Translations under genes and position numbers: made by a program | Shown: positions 1 to 11,873 of the stretch, piece after piece | Layout of the letters: every line of letters starts with the position of its first letter | Position numbering within the stretch: position 1 is the stretch's first letter | Source: Manihot esculenta | Lineage: Eukaryota > Streptophyta > Magnoliopsida > Malpighiales > Euphorbiaceae | Reading direction: 5' to 3' | Length of the DNA: 64,000 bases | Assembly: GCF_001659605.2 (NCBI RefSeq) | Contig: NC_035170.2 | Coordinates: 17,064,265 to 17,128,264, forward strand | Notes under the pieces: model-generated | Told to the model about the DNA's origin: nothing | The model's database searches: none | Seen by the model: the letters and a program-made list of their open reading frames with translations, nothing else

Positions 1-720
1 CAAACTCATGCACAACACTCCCAAGCATGCATAAACATGTATTCAAGCATATAGGGCTTAAAACTAGCCTATACCCCAATAAACATCACATTTAGCAACA
101 CATTTATCATGCATATATCCTTAAACTACCATAAACCCTATCATCAAGGATCTACTCTATTCATGCATTAGACACCCTTTACCCTTCATAAAACTTACTT
201 AACACATCAAAGAAGGTGAGGATCAGCGCTTACCTCTTGAAGATCGAGAGAAGGCGTGACCCAACTTGGAGATTTGGGGAAAACGAGTTCCGGAGGTCTC
301 CAAGCTTCACAACTTTGATTTTGAGCTTAAAAACTTCAAAACAAGATGAAAGCTTGTCAAAAGCTTGGAAGATTTGAAGGAAAACATCAAAACTAACCAT
401 GGAAGGGTATGGACTCACCTTTGCCTAAAAATGGAGAAGAAAACTCGCCCATTTTCGGACATGGTGCCTTTTATAGGTGGCTGGCCAGACCACCTTCGGG
501 GCCCAAAGGTGCTCCCTAAACTTCACCATGTTCGGCGGCCGAACCTGGATTTCCTTCCAAGGTACTTTTCTTTCAACACTCAATTTCTTTCTTACTTAAA
601 ACCTTAAAACATGTAAAAACATTTTGTAAAAACATATTTTACCCTTCTAGAGGGTTTCAGCATCCGAGGTTCCACCGGAAAAGTCAGAATTCCGATGCCG
701 GGGTCTAGCCGGGTATTACA
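1..720 (-). mobile_element. Partial LTR of the Tekay-type family, reverse strand
   Basis: The right edge at 720 ends in GGGTATTACA, which on the minus strand is the LTR start TGTAATACCCGG shared by all main-family LTRs here. Reading leftwards are the TTCGGCGGCCGAA motif (near 532), a TATA-like TTTATAGG next to a conserved GGCTGGCCAG block (near 470-490), and the donor-like block TTACCTCTTGAAGATC (near 229). The element continues off the left edge, so whether it is a solo LTR or belongs to a full element cannot be seen. Confidence 0.88.
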
Positions 721-1509
721 GCAGAACTCGATTCTGCCTTGCATATCCAGCCACCCTCAACAACCCAACAAGCAACAAATTATACTAAAACATGTATAAA
801 CACATTTCCAAGCATATAGGGGCATAAAACTAACCTATACCCCAACAAACACCACATTCAGCATACATTTAACATAAAGGATACATAAACCCTAACATTT
901 TACCCCAACATTTTACCCCTAGCCTAAACATGCATCAAAACCCTTAACCCCTTCTTAAAACTTACTTAAAACATCATAAAAGGCGTGGATCGACACTTAC
1001 CTCTTGAAGATCAAGAGGAGATGCGATTCCAAACTCAGAGATATGGAGGAATAAGTTCCGGGGGTCTCTAAACTTCAAAACTTTGCTCTTTAGCTCAAAA
1101 ACTTCAAAATAAGATGAAAGCTTGTCAAAAACTTGAAAGATTTGAAGGAAAACATAAAATCGACTAAAGGAAGGTGAAATCTCACCTATGCCCAAAAGTA
1201 GAGAGAGAAAACTCGCCCATTTTCGGACAAGGGGCCTTTTATAGGTGGCTGGCCAGACTACCTTTGGGGGCCTAAGGTGCTTCCGCAAGAGCACCATGTT
1301 CGGCGGCCGAACATGAGGTTCGGCGGCCGAATCTGGACTCTTCCTCCATAGTGTTTTCTTTCAAAAACTCATTTTCTTTCTTCATTAAAACTATAAAAAC
1401 ATGTAAAAACATTTTATAAAAATATATTTTACCCTTCTAGAGGGTTTCGACATCCGAGATTCCGCCGGAAAGTAGGAATTCCGATGCCGGGGTCTAGCCG
1501 GGTATTACA
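721..1509 (-). mobile_element. Second partial LTR of the same family, abutting the first
   Basis: This stretch repeats the same LTR landmarks as 1-720 in the same order: the AAACATGTATAAACAC block, TTACCTCTTGAAGATC, TTTATAGGTGGCTGGCC, TTCGGCGGCCGAA and a terminal GGGTATTACA at 1509. It starts abruptly at GCAGAACTCGATTCTGCC, which corresponds to an internal LTR position (compare 36922-36940 in the solo LTR). The simplest reading is that the 1-720 element inserted into this older LTR. The other half of the older LTR would then lie left of the window. Confidence 0.82.
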
Positions 1510-1609
1510 AGTACAGTCAGCAGAGTAATTTGAAATTCAAATTTCAAATCTTCAAGAAGTCTTTCCCTTATTGAGAAAGTCAAATCTCAAGAAGTTGCAC
1601 TTATCTTCC

Positions 1610-1683
1610 AAGAATTTAAAATTCAAAATTCAAAGGAGAACATTCAAAATTCAAAATTCAGCATTCAAAATTCAAAATTCAAA
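1610..1683. repeat. ATTCAAA short tandem repeat
   Basis: About nine imperfect ATTCAAA(ATTCAAA) units lie about 50-120 bp upstream of the TATA box of the Athila/Tat-like LTR. They could be an expanded promoter-proximal repeat. No function is shown. Confidence 0.75.
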
Positions 1684-1728
1684 AGAAGGCTCCATCTCAT
1701 CAAGAAAACCTAGGGCAACACTTTCAAC

Positions 1729-1736
1729 TATAAAAG
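1729..1736 (+). promoter_or_regulatory. TATA box of the Athila/Tat-like LTR
   Basis: TATAAAAG is followed by a C/T-rich stretch, as in plant LTR promoters. The assignment rests on the motif and its LTR context. Confidence 0.5.
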
Positions 1737-4264
1737 ATCACAAGAGCCACACACCACCCCTTCTTCTCTCCCATTTGGATTGCAAGCCGCCTCCTTCTCC
1801 AAGCCGTCGGCCGGTTCTTCTTCTTCTTCTTCTCTTTCTTTTATTTTGTATTTTGTTTCAGCCATGAGTGGCTGAAACCTCTTTTTCTAGTTGAAGATTA
1901 GGTGAAACTTTAGTTGTTTTATGGATTGAGAGATCTGAACATATATTGTTTATCTTTTGTTTATCAATATTTATGCAATTTCATGCTTAATTCCATTGTT
2001 ACTTTGTTGTTTAGATCAATAGGGCCTATTGATTCTTGATTGCAAAGTAATAATTTGTTAGTTTGGATAGTTTTAAGTCCGTAATTGCTTGAATTATTTA
2101 AATACAAGTAACTCTTGGTGTAAAAATTATGGAAATTGCATGATCTAGCCATATCACCATACATTTGGATAGCTAGAATTAGGTCTCTCTATTTCTTAAT
2201 GCAATTGACAGTTGTTAGATGCCAAAGGTCCAAGGACGTTCCTTGGCAACTTATTGATTAGTCATTAATTAGAGAATGTTCCCTAATTGATTTATGCCTA
2301 AGGAGGGATATGGTGGTGAGAAGCGTCTTCCATCTCCATAACTAATTTATTGAATCAAATAAATGAATTTTTGTGTCAATGATCAATCCCAACAACTGAA
2401 GTGGATCAAATTCTTCAATTAGAATTTTTCTCATATTTGAATCTTCTTTACTTTTATTATTTGCTTTACTTTATTACTTTCAGTAGTAGTTTAATTCATC
2501 AATCTCAAAACCCCCCTTTTATTTTACTTTCAGTTTATTTGCTTGGTCTTGATAAGGAAAATAGATAAGTATCAATTCCCTATGGATTTCATCCTTTTAC
2601 CACTATCTGCAGTTATAAAATTGTTGATAACCAAAAAGGTTATTTTTGACGGGTTTCGACAACTGCACAATCAAATATCATGATAAACCAAGAAGATCCT
2701 TTCACTTAGAACCCTGCAGAATCTATGCCTTCTTCTTTTTCTTCAATCTCCCCTTGCTTTGACTCGTCTTAGGGGAAAAATCCTGCTCATATAATGGAAT
2801 GGTGTAATGATGCTTAATGATTCGGTTTAGTATGACCTTACTATTCAGTTAGGGGCTTCTTTGAACTAAAAAATTTATTAGGGGCATATATGACTATTTT
2901 AAAATTTATCGGGGGCTTAAAAGGGCATTTTGCCTCTATTTTATCTTCTCTTTTATTTCACACCATACCGTCGATTTCAAATCTCCAACAATTTCAAGCT
3001 AAGATTTCCTTTTCGTCAACAAAAAACACCTTCGGTTACTTCAAGATATAGTTATCAATTTGTATCTTCTTCATTTTCCGTTCTTTTCTTTTGTGGGTTT
3101 ATTTCCTATAGATTCAGGTACCGTCAATTTTGAAGTTATTGCATGCTTTTAAATTTTTGTTCTTGATTGGAATTTAGCTGAATGAAAATTTCTCTTGCTA
3201 GGGTAACTAGATTTCAAGAAGAGAAAAAAGATTTTGCATCTCAAGTTTCAACCATTGCTTCCTTGTCGAGGACTCTCAGTCTCAGCCCTATTCAGATTGA
3301 AGAATGGAGAGAAATTCTTGCCAGCTGAAATTTTAGATGTAAAGGTATGTTAACCATAGGCTTTCACTCTAAAATATTAACTATCTATGCACTTTGATGA
3401 ACCTAACAGTAGCCATGAAGGAACGATATTTTTCTTATTTATTTCCTATATTTGGAAGCATATTTTATTAGATTCATATTTTTTTGGCTTTCTAATGGCG
3501 TCTTCCTTTGTGAAACACTTTAAGATTAGGAATGCAAATCATGAATTGATAGCCATGAATATACTTTACTATTGAACCAATAAACTTGGATTCCAAAACT
3601 TTTAATAGATTTCCAAGCTTTGCAAAGCGAAATGAAGAGAATACTAATAAATCGCTTGTCTTTTGCTTAAATTTTTAATTTCACCAATTCACATCTGCAA
3701 ACTTATTGTAAATGAAGATGTGGGTGGTTTTAGATATGGGTTTTATAAGATATATTAATTTGATTATTTTCATGCTTATTTTTTGATGCCTTAAAAAAAT
3801 TAGTAGTAGCATTAACAATAGTATGAGAGTGAGACCTTCAGAAAGCAGCTGAATAATGATAGATTAATATCATTATCAAGAACAATCCATTCTTTTAAGA
3901 AATTTACTGAATAATTAGTTTCATCAAACCCATCAAGTTCATCCAAATTGAAATATAGTTTTCACAAGTCTTGACTGGAGAAATAAAACACTCATGATTC
4001 ACCAGGCTAACAAATCTCCACAAGCCATTCTAAGGATATCCCTATGTTTTTCTTTGTAGGAGTTAGTTTTATCATGTCACATCTTGTCCATAAAATAAAA
4101 ACCATTTTTTTTTACTCATTTGTGCTATTAGATTTCTCATATTCTTGACATCATTCACAATTCCTTAAAACAATTTAGTCTAATTCCATTACTTTTATCT
4201 TTCTCTAGTTTTCTATGTACGGTAAAATATTGTTTGCAGAATGCAGTGGGCTAGTACGGTTATT

Positions 4265-4288
4265 TATATATATATATATATATATACA
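4265..4288. repeat. (TA)n microsatellite
   Basis: Twelve TA dinucleotides in a row, seen directly. Confidence 0.95.
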
Positions 4289-6411
4289 TATGAAATAAAT
4301 TCAGTGGTTGTGAAATTTTGTGTTTCCTGAAATTGATTGTATTTATTAAAAATGGGCTTCTACCTACTCTGAGGAGTTCTAGTGCTTTGTTACAGTGAAC
4401 TGGTGGGAGACCAGCACCATCACATGTATTGCAGATTTTATAGTTTTATCAAAGATTTGAATTTGAATAATTATTTTTTATGGGCTCTTTCTCTTTGGTT
4501 AATTCTTTGATCATAACTTGGCTTATTTTGGTTCTTGAGTCTATTGGATACCCTTCTATTTAGACTTTCTTAAAATTTTTGCGGTTGGTACTCTTTGAAT
4601 AACTACGAGATTATAAAATTTGAAATTTAATTAGGTAACTCAGTTTATAACCAGCACCACACCACTATTATAATATTTCCCCTATTCCTTATCATTAGCT
4701 AATATGGGTACATGTTAATTCACATAGTTGAAGTGGCATGTATTACTATGGCATGTGGGTTACATATTCTTCTAAATTTCTAAGAATTGCACATTATTTG
4801 CTTTTCTTTTTTCCCTTAGGAATGCAGATACACTTTGACCTTGTAATTTTATCATTCTTTATGTTTTAATATTTTCTTTAATCATGGAGATTTTAGTGAT
4901 ATTAAGACATTAATAAACTTATTTCTTGTTGAAGTTTTGCATGCCATAGTGTGCTCCTCTCCTTTACTCAACTTTGACTTTTAAACTTTGTTAAATGTTC
5001 TTATATTATGGATTCTTCAATGTTCTATAAATTGTCTGCAAATGGATTATGATTCTTTTTTCCAAGTTTTGATATTATTATAAATACTATAAAATTTCCA
5101 ATTTAATTGTTTGGAAATAAAAATTCATATCTTTTTAATTGTATCTTAAATTAGTGACTATTAGAAGATCTTTATATTGGTCACCAAATTTTTATTGATT
5201 TTTTTCTTGTTCTGTTTTTTTTTTATTTGAGCTTGAAATCAATAATAACAATTAAATCCTTTTTTATTTTTAATTATGCTAACATTTATCTAATATGTTT
5301 TTTTTTTAAAGTTCCTAGAGCTATGCTACCCAACAATTTGAGAGCTTTCAAAAGGATTGAGTTTATAATATTAATTAGATTATATTACTGTGTATATTAT
5401 TTGAGCAATTAATTAATATATTATACTATAACGGACGGTTAGCCCAGCAATAATGCAATGAACAGTAGTCAGCAATTGATTTTTTCAATTATGCTTTTGC
5501 CCTCCTAAATGCCCTCCTTCTGTATTCTTCCTTAGTTTTGACGTCTCTCCACGTCCTCCCTCACTTGAAGCTAATAAATAAACGATGTCGTTTGAAATCC
5601 CTCTTTTCCTTATCAAAACGGTACTGCTCTTTCTCCTTCTTGGCTCTATCTGCTTTGGTACCATTCGGCAAAAAATGGCATCATCTCTTTTCTTTCTTCC
5701 TATTTACCTATTATTGTGAGAGCTTAGTAAAAGGTAATGGTGAGAAAAAAAAATTGTGGGGAGTTGTTAAACACAGTGGTTACATAGATGGAGCGTTTTC
5801 AAATCTATACAATGTCAATATATAATAAATCATTCTTAAGTCTATATAATATCAATATATAACAAATCATTTGTAGTTAAAGAACTTTTAATTCCTAAAC
5901 ATTAAAAGCTTGAACTCAATGACAACCCCTTGATACAAAGACATTAAAATGGTGTAAACAGGTGATCTTAAGTCATGATTTCAACAGTTCAGTGTTCATT
6001 AGCAGTTAAAAGAGCTCTTCTTTTCAAGCATTAGAAGCTTCAATTCATTAAATGAAGCTCGAATAAAAAAGTTACAGGTATATGAGTTCTTAATGGCAGT
6101 TTCTGGATACAAATATATTAAACTGCTATTAAAAAATTATCACAAGCCATGATCTTATAAACTGTGCATGATCTTCCATTTATGAACAGGTTCCTTTGGA
6201 TATTTTGAGAATTTAATGCAACCTGCTCCTTCACACCTTTAACGAGGTGTAATCATCTCCTTTTGCTTGCCTTTGTTTAGCTTCTATGCAGCATAACAAT
6301 GTTCACTCTTTTTTTTCCTAAGGAAATTACTCCATCAGCCGAAATAGTCACTTCATTGTTAGTATTTCCATCTTTTTTACCCTTTTATTAGACAAAATGA
6401 TTAGAACAACA

Positions 6412-6493
6412 GTGAAGATGAATAGCCTCTTCCCTTCCCTCATCACGGTTGTGTGAAGATGAATAGCCTCTTCCCTTCCCTAATCACGGTTGT
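6412..6493. repeat. 41-bp direct tandem duplication
   Basis: Two adjacent 41-bp units (6412-6452 and 6453-6493) differ at a single position (CCCTCATC versus CCCTAATC). The high identity indicates a recent duplication. Confidence 0.95.
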
Positions 6494-7007
6494 GATCTTA
6501 TTCATATATTCACTTCAGTTTTCCCATTTTCATTCAATCCGCTCTTCTCAGAGGTCCTCTCCTTTGTTTTTTTTTTTTTTTTTTTTTCACTCAACTTCTC
6601 TTTTACTTCATTGTAGCCCTTTTTAATGCATTCTTCATTTTCTTTTTGCGATTGGTTCTCCTTTATCTTTCATAGAGATTCAAAGGCTTTGCATTAACTA
6701 GTATCATATTTATTCAATGGCTTATCAATTTATATTCTTTTACTTATTTTGTTTTGTGGCTGTATTCCTTTTTGTTGACTTTACTTTTTTATTTCGTACT
6801 TTATTTTTCAACTCCTTTCTGTTCATTACTGTTCTGAGGTAGTTATCCTCATTCTTTTTCTTTCTCCTACTTTTGTTAGTCTATGTGAGGATATGCAGTG
6901 TTTTGGCTTGACATGAGAAATATTATTGTTTGACTCATTAGAAACTGCTAAATGAAGAAAAATAAAAGTAAAAAGAGCCTCTCAAATTATATTTGAAAAG
7001 TATCTTT

Positions 7008-7027
7008 TATATATATATATATATATA
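7008..7027. repeat. (TA)n microsatellite
   Basis: A run of alternating T and A about 20 bp long. Confidence 0.9.
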
Positions 7028-7491
7028 ATCCTCAACAGTGAAAAGCATATTGAGAGACATAATGGATATCTGCTGTGTTAAAGAAACTCAGACTGTTAGA
7101 TTTGAATTCCTTGAAAAAATACAAAAGGAATGGGGTTGATTCACAAGTAAATGCAGTATCAGAAAATTTTTTTTGGGAAACATAGTGGATATATGTTGTT
7201 TTAAAGAAGCTAGGAATTAAAATGTATGTGCTGTTGAGGAAAGAAATTAGGATTTGTATTTAACTTACATCGATTTACATCATTGATGCCCTTTTTACAT
7301 GATGTTTGTCTAAAAAAACACATTTGCATAAGGTGTTTTGTTGGAAAATGATCTTTAGCAGTGGCCTATTTGTGATATAGAAATGTCTTTAGATAAAGGT
7401 GTTTGTTGATTTTCCACACACAGGTTTTCATTTACTCATTTTCTCTTCCTTTTAGACAATGATCATTAACATTTCACTTGAAAACATGTTG

Positions 7492-7548
7492 TCTGAGGTC
7501 CTTTCTTAGTTGGGTTTGCTTCTGAGGTCCTTTCTTAGTTGGGTTTGC
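7492..7548. repeat. 29-bp tandem duplication across a splice-acceptor-like site
   Basis: The units at 7492-7519 and 7521-7548 match base for base over 28 bp, with a 29-bp period. Each contains a pyrimidine stretch ending CTTTCTTAG followed by TTGGGTTTGC. If the downstream ORF is an exon, its 3' splice site has been duplicated. Confidence 0.9.
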
Positions 7549-7916
7549 CACCCCCTTCCTACCGGTTAGAGACTACAGGCGAAGGGTATTTTTATGTTAA
7601 GTGCATTTTTTTGCATCATGATTCACAAGGGAATAAAGCTATGTTTGACAGAATTGGGATGAGTGTTGTGAGTATAGAAGAGACTAAATATGTAGTTACT
7701 ATGTCAGTTTTGGATGCTTTAAAGGCTATGTATGAACTTGAAATATAGGATTATAACTATAAAGAATTGATTGTGGTGAAAGAAAGCTACACATAGGCTC
7801 TTATTGATCTTCAAGCCAAATACATTGACAATCAGGATCAATTACAGGCTTTGCAAGCATCGTATGCTTCTTTGGCTTGTAAATTTAAGAAGGTGAAGAA
7901 AAATATCCAAAGCTAA
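7539..7916 (+). pseudogene. Decayed exon-like ORF of unknown function
   Basis: One reading frame of 126 codons runs from just after an acceptor-like CTTTCTTAG (7530-7538) to TAA at 7914-7916. It is broken by two in-frame TAG codons, at 7746-7748 and 7794-7796. There is no ATG at the start, which fits an internal or terminal exon rather than a whole gene. The conceptual product begins LGLPPPSYRLETTGEGYF. Its second half (LIDLQAKYIDNQDQLQALQ) is Q/L-rich and could form a coiled coil. I do not recognise the family. The PPPSYRLE start followed by alternating hydrophobic residues loosely recalls a double-stranded-RNA-binding-like fold, but this is only a guess. The repeat next to the acceptor and the stops argue that it is no longer functional. 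Confidence 0.4.
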
Positions 7917-8072
7917 CCAAAACTTTAAAGATTATTAAGTCATTTGTTAATAATTTGGTGAATGACAATCTGTTTTGAATGAGATATTCTACTATGGCCC
8001 TTTTTGGTGTTTTGCCCCCGCCTTTAGACCTTAGAACTTATTCCCCTATTTTCTTTTTTGTTTCCTGTCCTA

Positions 8073-8077
8073 GGTTT
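8073..8077. repeat. Left TSD of the Athila/Tat-type element (GGTTT)
   Basis: The 5 bp GGTTT precede the LTR start. The same 5 bp occur at 33804-33808 directly after the 3' LTR, so the two ends belong to one insertion. Confidence 0.9.
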
Positions 8078-9333
8078 TTATGAGTTGCAAAAACTCACAA
8101 TTTTTTCCTCATTTAATTCCTTGATTTTACTTTAATTTTGATATAAATATTTAATTTTAATTTGAATTTGATTTTGGACAGGTTTGTGAGCAGAAATTGA
8201 GAAAAGGAAGAAAAAATGCTGAATTAAAGGATTTTTTATACTGGGAGGCAACAACCTTGACCAAACCTGTAACTCGAGGTGATGGGGAGATAAGATAGAT
8301 TTTGTCACCTAAGCAAGGTAAGATCAATTTCAAGTGGAGTCAAATTGAATCAAACTCAATCAGATGAGGATAAAGATCATATTAAGATGGAGATAAGATG
8401 AGAATAGAGATCAGATAATGATAATATATTTTATTTTAAATTTTATCTTTTTGTGCCTATATAAAGGCTCATAGCATTCAACCTGGAGAATCATATTCTA
8501 CCTCTCACTCTCATATTTATTTTTAATTGAATGTTAAATTAATTTGAGATTTATTCAAGTTGTTAAGTTATGCACTACAACTCTCTTCATCTTATTTTTA
8601 TTTTCTATTAATTTCTGAATTCGAGAAACATCACCTCCATTATTATTTCTTGAGAATTTAAGGGGTCTATTGAATCTCTTGGGAAGATAATATATTGCTA
8701 ATTAATCTAATTAAATTCGTAATTGTTTAATTGGGTTAATAATAAGTAGCAATTAATATATTAATTTATATTAAGAAATTAGTAGATTTAATTTAAATAA
8801 AACGCATATTTTTATTGATCAAGTTTGGGTTCTTCTCTCTTAATGTAGTTGACTAATTAAATCTACATGTGTATTGGGGTTGTTAGTTAACTATGAATTA
8901 ATTTAAGCGCGAAGCGGATTAATTTATTCATAAGAAAGAATTGGTGGGATTCGCGTGTTTGATCACTATAACCAAACAATAGATAATAATATGAAATATT
9001 TTTTTTTCTAACCAATGATTAACTGCAAAATACCTCAATTTGATTATGTTCAACCGAAAGTTTTTTTTATTTGTTTCTTCAATTTCAATTGTATTATTTA
9101 TTAATTTTCTTTTAAGTTTATTTTTTTGGCTTGCCCAAGGCAAAATCACTTTCATCAAAAAACTCTCTTCTTCTCACTTTTTGTATTAAACTACTTTTAT
9201 ATTTTAAATTGGTCATCTAAATTAAATAGAATTAAGCTCTCTGTGGGATCGATATTTACTTACCCTATCTACAAGTTCTTATAAATTAAAAAAAGGAAAG
9301 TAAAATTTAAATTGACGGATTCGGCATCCGTTA
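8078..9333 (+). mobile_element. 5' LTR of the Athila/Tat-type element
   Basis: It begins TTATGAGTTGCAAAAAC, where the 3' LTR has TGATGAGTTCCAAAAAT, so the canonical TG is mutated to TT. It ends CCGTTA, where the 3' LTR ends CCGTCA. It lacks about 100 bp present in the 3' LTR near 32885-32990 (CTCTTGTTGCC to TTTTCAG). A TATATAAAG-type box lies near 8459-8466. Confidence 0.9.
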
Positions 9334-9338
9334 AATTT

Positions 9339-9356
9339 TGGCGCCGTTGCTGGGGA
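9339..9356 (+). promoter_or_regulatory. Primer-binding site, tRNA-Asp type
   Basis: TGGCGCCGTTGCTGGGGA starts five bases after the LTR. It is complementary, with one mismatch, to the 3' end of plant tRNA-Asp, the usual primer of Athila/Tat-type elements. Confidence 0.9.
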
Positions 9357-9610
9357 CCTCTAACAATTTATTTTTGTTTTTATGATCATATTTGAGAATA
9401 GCAGAATTCAGTTTGATCCAGAATCGAGAAGATTGCAAAAAGGTTGAGGAAAGCAACCAAGTTGCAAAAACAGGCCAATTCGGGAGCTTTTCAACCATCT
9501 GCTTGATCTCCTTTGCGCACCGAAAAGACCTCATCTTCAACACCAACTGAGCCTCCAATTGACACAAATCAAAGAGACAATATGTCACATACCCAATACT
9601 AAATGCACCC

Positions 9611-11100
9611 TTGGAATTACGAACATGTATGATTCATATGTTACCAAAATTCCAAGACTTGGAGAATGAAGACCCTCATCATCATCTAAAGGAGTTTTAT
9701 GTGGTTTGTTTAAGTATGAGACCACAATGTATAACTGACGAACAAATAAGGTTGGTAGCTTTCCCTTTCACTTTAATTGAATCTGCTAAGGATTGACTCT
9801 ACTATTTGCCCCCAGGTTCAATCACCACTTGGGTGCAAATTAGAGACTTATTCTTAGAAAGATTTTTCCCAGTGACCAAAGCATCATCCATAAGAAAGGA
9901 AATAAGTGGAATTAAACAAAGAAAAAATGAAAATTTACATGAATATTGGGAACGATATAAGAAATTAATTGCAAGTTGTCCAAAACATGGAATCACTCCA
10001 AAATAGCTTAACCTTCATTTCTACGAAGGACTTTTGCCATTAGAACGAAGGATGATTGATGTTGCTAGTGGAGGTGCCATTTCAGAAATGGAACCTGAAG
10101 AAGGCAAAACCTTAATCTCAAAAATGGCTGCCAATTCTAGACAACATGGCCAAGAAGAGGACATTCCAAGGAATGCTAATGAAGTAAGTATTGCATCTTT
10201 AGATTCTAAAATTGCACAACTAACAGCTGCAATTCAACAATTGGCTGCAGGGAATAATGTACGAACTTGTGGCATTTGCAAACAAGCCAACCATCCCACA
10301 GATATGTGTCATACTCTTCAGGAAGGAGAGCAATAGGTAAATGCCATTGGAGGGTTCAATGGACAACAATTCAATGGACAACAAAGGAAGAATGACCCAT
10401 TTTCAAGCACTTACAATCCAGGGTGGAGAGATCATCCAAACCTTAGCTATGGGAACAGACAAAACTTCCAGCCAAGAGCAAACTATCAAGCTGCAAATTC
10501 AGGTATGTCTCTAGAAGACCTTGTTCAATCCCTTGCTAATAGCACTCTTGCTTTTCAACAGGAAACAAAATCGAGCATACAGAATTTGGAAAATCAAATG
10601 AGCCAACTTGCTACGTCAGTGAGCAAACTAGAATTTCAAGAGAAACTACCCTCCCAAACCATACCAAATCCAAAACAGAACGTAAGCGCAATTATGCTGC
10701 GAAGTGGGAAGGAGTTAGAATCTGCCAGCCCGAAGAGGCTTGCCCAAGGCAGTACAGCAGGCCAAAAAACAGAAGCAGACCAAAAAACAGAAGCAGAAAT
10801 AGAGATTCTAGAAGAGAATCAACCTCAAAAATCTAAGGAAGAACAATCCCCAATGCAGGTAATACGTCCACCTTTTCCTGAAAGATTTGCTCAATCAAAA
10901 AGAGAAAAGGAAGAGAAAGAGATCTTGGAGATTTTTCGCAAAGTCCAGATAAACATACCCCTTCTTGAAACCATAAAGCAAATACCCAGGTACGCGAAAT
11001 TTTTAAAAGACCTTTGCACTAATAAAAAAAATTTGTATGAGCACAAAAAGATTAAAGTAGAGGAGAATGTGTCATCTGTACTCCAAAAAAAATTGCACAA
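9611..11100 (+). pseudogene. gag: gag pseudogene of the Athila/Tat-type element
   Basis: Gag would form the virus-like particle. Pieces of the plant Retrotrans_gag domain are readable: LPKFQDLENEDPHHHLKEF at 9641-9697, then WVQIRDLFLERFFPVTKAS, NLHEYWERYKKLIASCP and FYEGLLPLERRMIDVASGG, each matching the typical Athila/Tat gag pattern. A CX2C-type cysteine cluster (CGICKQANHPTDMC) lies near 10270-10311. The coding line is interrupted by a TGA at 9794-9796 where Trp is expected, a TAG at 10004-10006 and a TAG at 10334-10336. The next open piece, from 10505, is a Q/K/E-rich linker. The nonsense codons fit C-to-T or G-to-A decay. The gene cannot give full-length Gag. Confidence 0.85.
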
Positions 11101-11873
11101 AAATGTAAAGACAAAGACATGTTTGCGATATCATGTAAAGTTGGAAATCTTGAAATCAAGAAAGCAATGTGTGATTTAGGAGCTTCCATAAATGTTATGC
11201 CTCTGTCAGTTTATTTGTCTTTGGATGCAGATCCTTTGAAACAAACAGGAGTCACACTCCAACTCGCTGATAGATCAATAGTTTATCCTAAAGGCGTGTT
11301 GGAAGATGTTTTGGTCCAAGTGGGAAAATTAATTTTTCCGGCTGACTTCTTTGTCTTGGATATGGAAGATGACAGTTCATCCAACTCTACAGATTTATTA
11401 TTAGGAAGACTATTTCTCAGCACAGCTAGAACGAAGATCGACGTGCACGAAGACACACTTTCAATGGAGTTGATGGACAAGAGGTAAAGTTTAATGTTTA
11501 TGATGCAATGAAGCATTTTGATGATAATTTTTCTCTTTGCAGCATAGATGTAGTTGTTCCTCTCACTCAAGAAGCCTTTGAACTAAGCAAGAAAAACAAG
11601 TTGGAGGTAGTTTTAATCGAAAACTTGACAATGGACTGCCTTGACAATAGCACATCGCAATTCAGTGAAGAAATCATAGAAATAATCCACTCATTGGACA
11701 CTTTGAACCATAAGACACTAGAACTTGAGTTAAAAATACTTTCAGCTCATTTGAAATATGCATTTTTGGGAAGTAATAACACACTTCCAATCATAATCTC
11801 CTCCAAGTTGAATCATTTAAAAGCAATGAAGTTAATTTGGGTGTTGAATGAATATGAAGAGGGAAGTGAATGA
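11101..11873 (+). pseudogene. Retropepsin-like protease and stub of the protease-RT linker
   Basis: The aspartic protease domain would process Gag. MCDLGASINVMPLSVYLSL carries the retropepsin motif in the DLGAS form that Athila/Tat elements use instead of D-T/S-G. It is followed by YPKGVLEDVLVQVGKLIFPADFFVLDME and LLLGRLFLSTARTKIDVHE. A small deletion near 11100 shifts the frame relative to gag. Another shift near 11465-11485 puts the tail (YDAMKHFDDN onwards) in a new frame. That tail reaches HLKYAFLGSNNTLPIIISS, the linker that normally precedes reverse transcriptase, and then stops at 11871-11873. The polymerase part is absent, not just mutated. Confidence 0.82.

Larger units (their letters stand above)
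1510..2661 (+). mobile_element. Athila/Tat-like LTR remnant
   Basis: The stretch has a TATA box (1729-1736), a pyrimidine-rich leader, the phrase GCCATGAGTGGCTGAAA, and an end of the type TTTTTGACGGGTTTCGACA. The 3' LTR of the Athila/Tat-type element at 32454-33803 has a related phrase (GCCATGAGTAGCTAAA) and end (GACGGATTCGGCACCCGTCA). No primer-binding site follows 2661, so this is a solo or truncated LTR of a different subfamily. Its true left boundary is unclear because the preceding LTR fragment ends directly at 1509. Confidence 0.6.
2662..8072. other. AT-rich intergenic DNA without a recognisable intact gene
   Basis: Long T- and A-runs and short ORFs dominate, with no TE protein similarity that I can see. 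There are weak exon-like pieces. One is near 3203-3342, bounded by TTGCTAG and a GTATGTT donor-like site. The other is the better ORF at 7539-7916. A decayed multi-exon host gene is possible but not demonstrated. AT microsatellites lie at 4265-4288 and 7008-7027, and there is a T-run near 6569-6588. Confidence 0.6.

Noticed and set aside
2930..3342. First exons of a host gene
   Set aside because: Splice-like ends exist, but no frame has recognisable similarity and stops occur. Evidence is too weak for a gene call.
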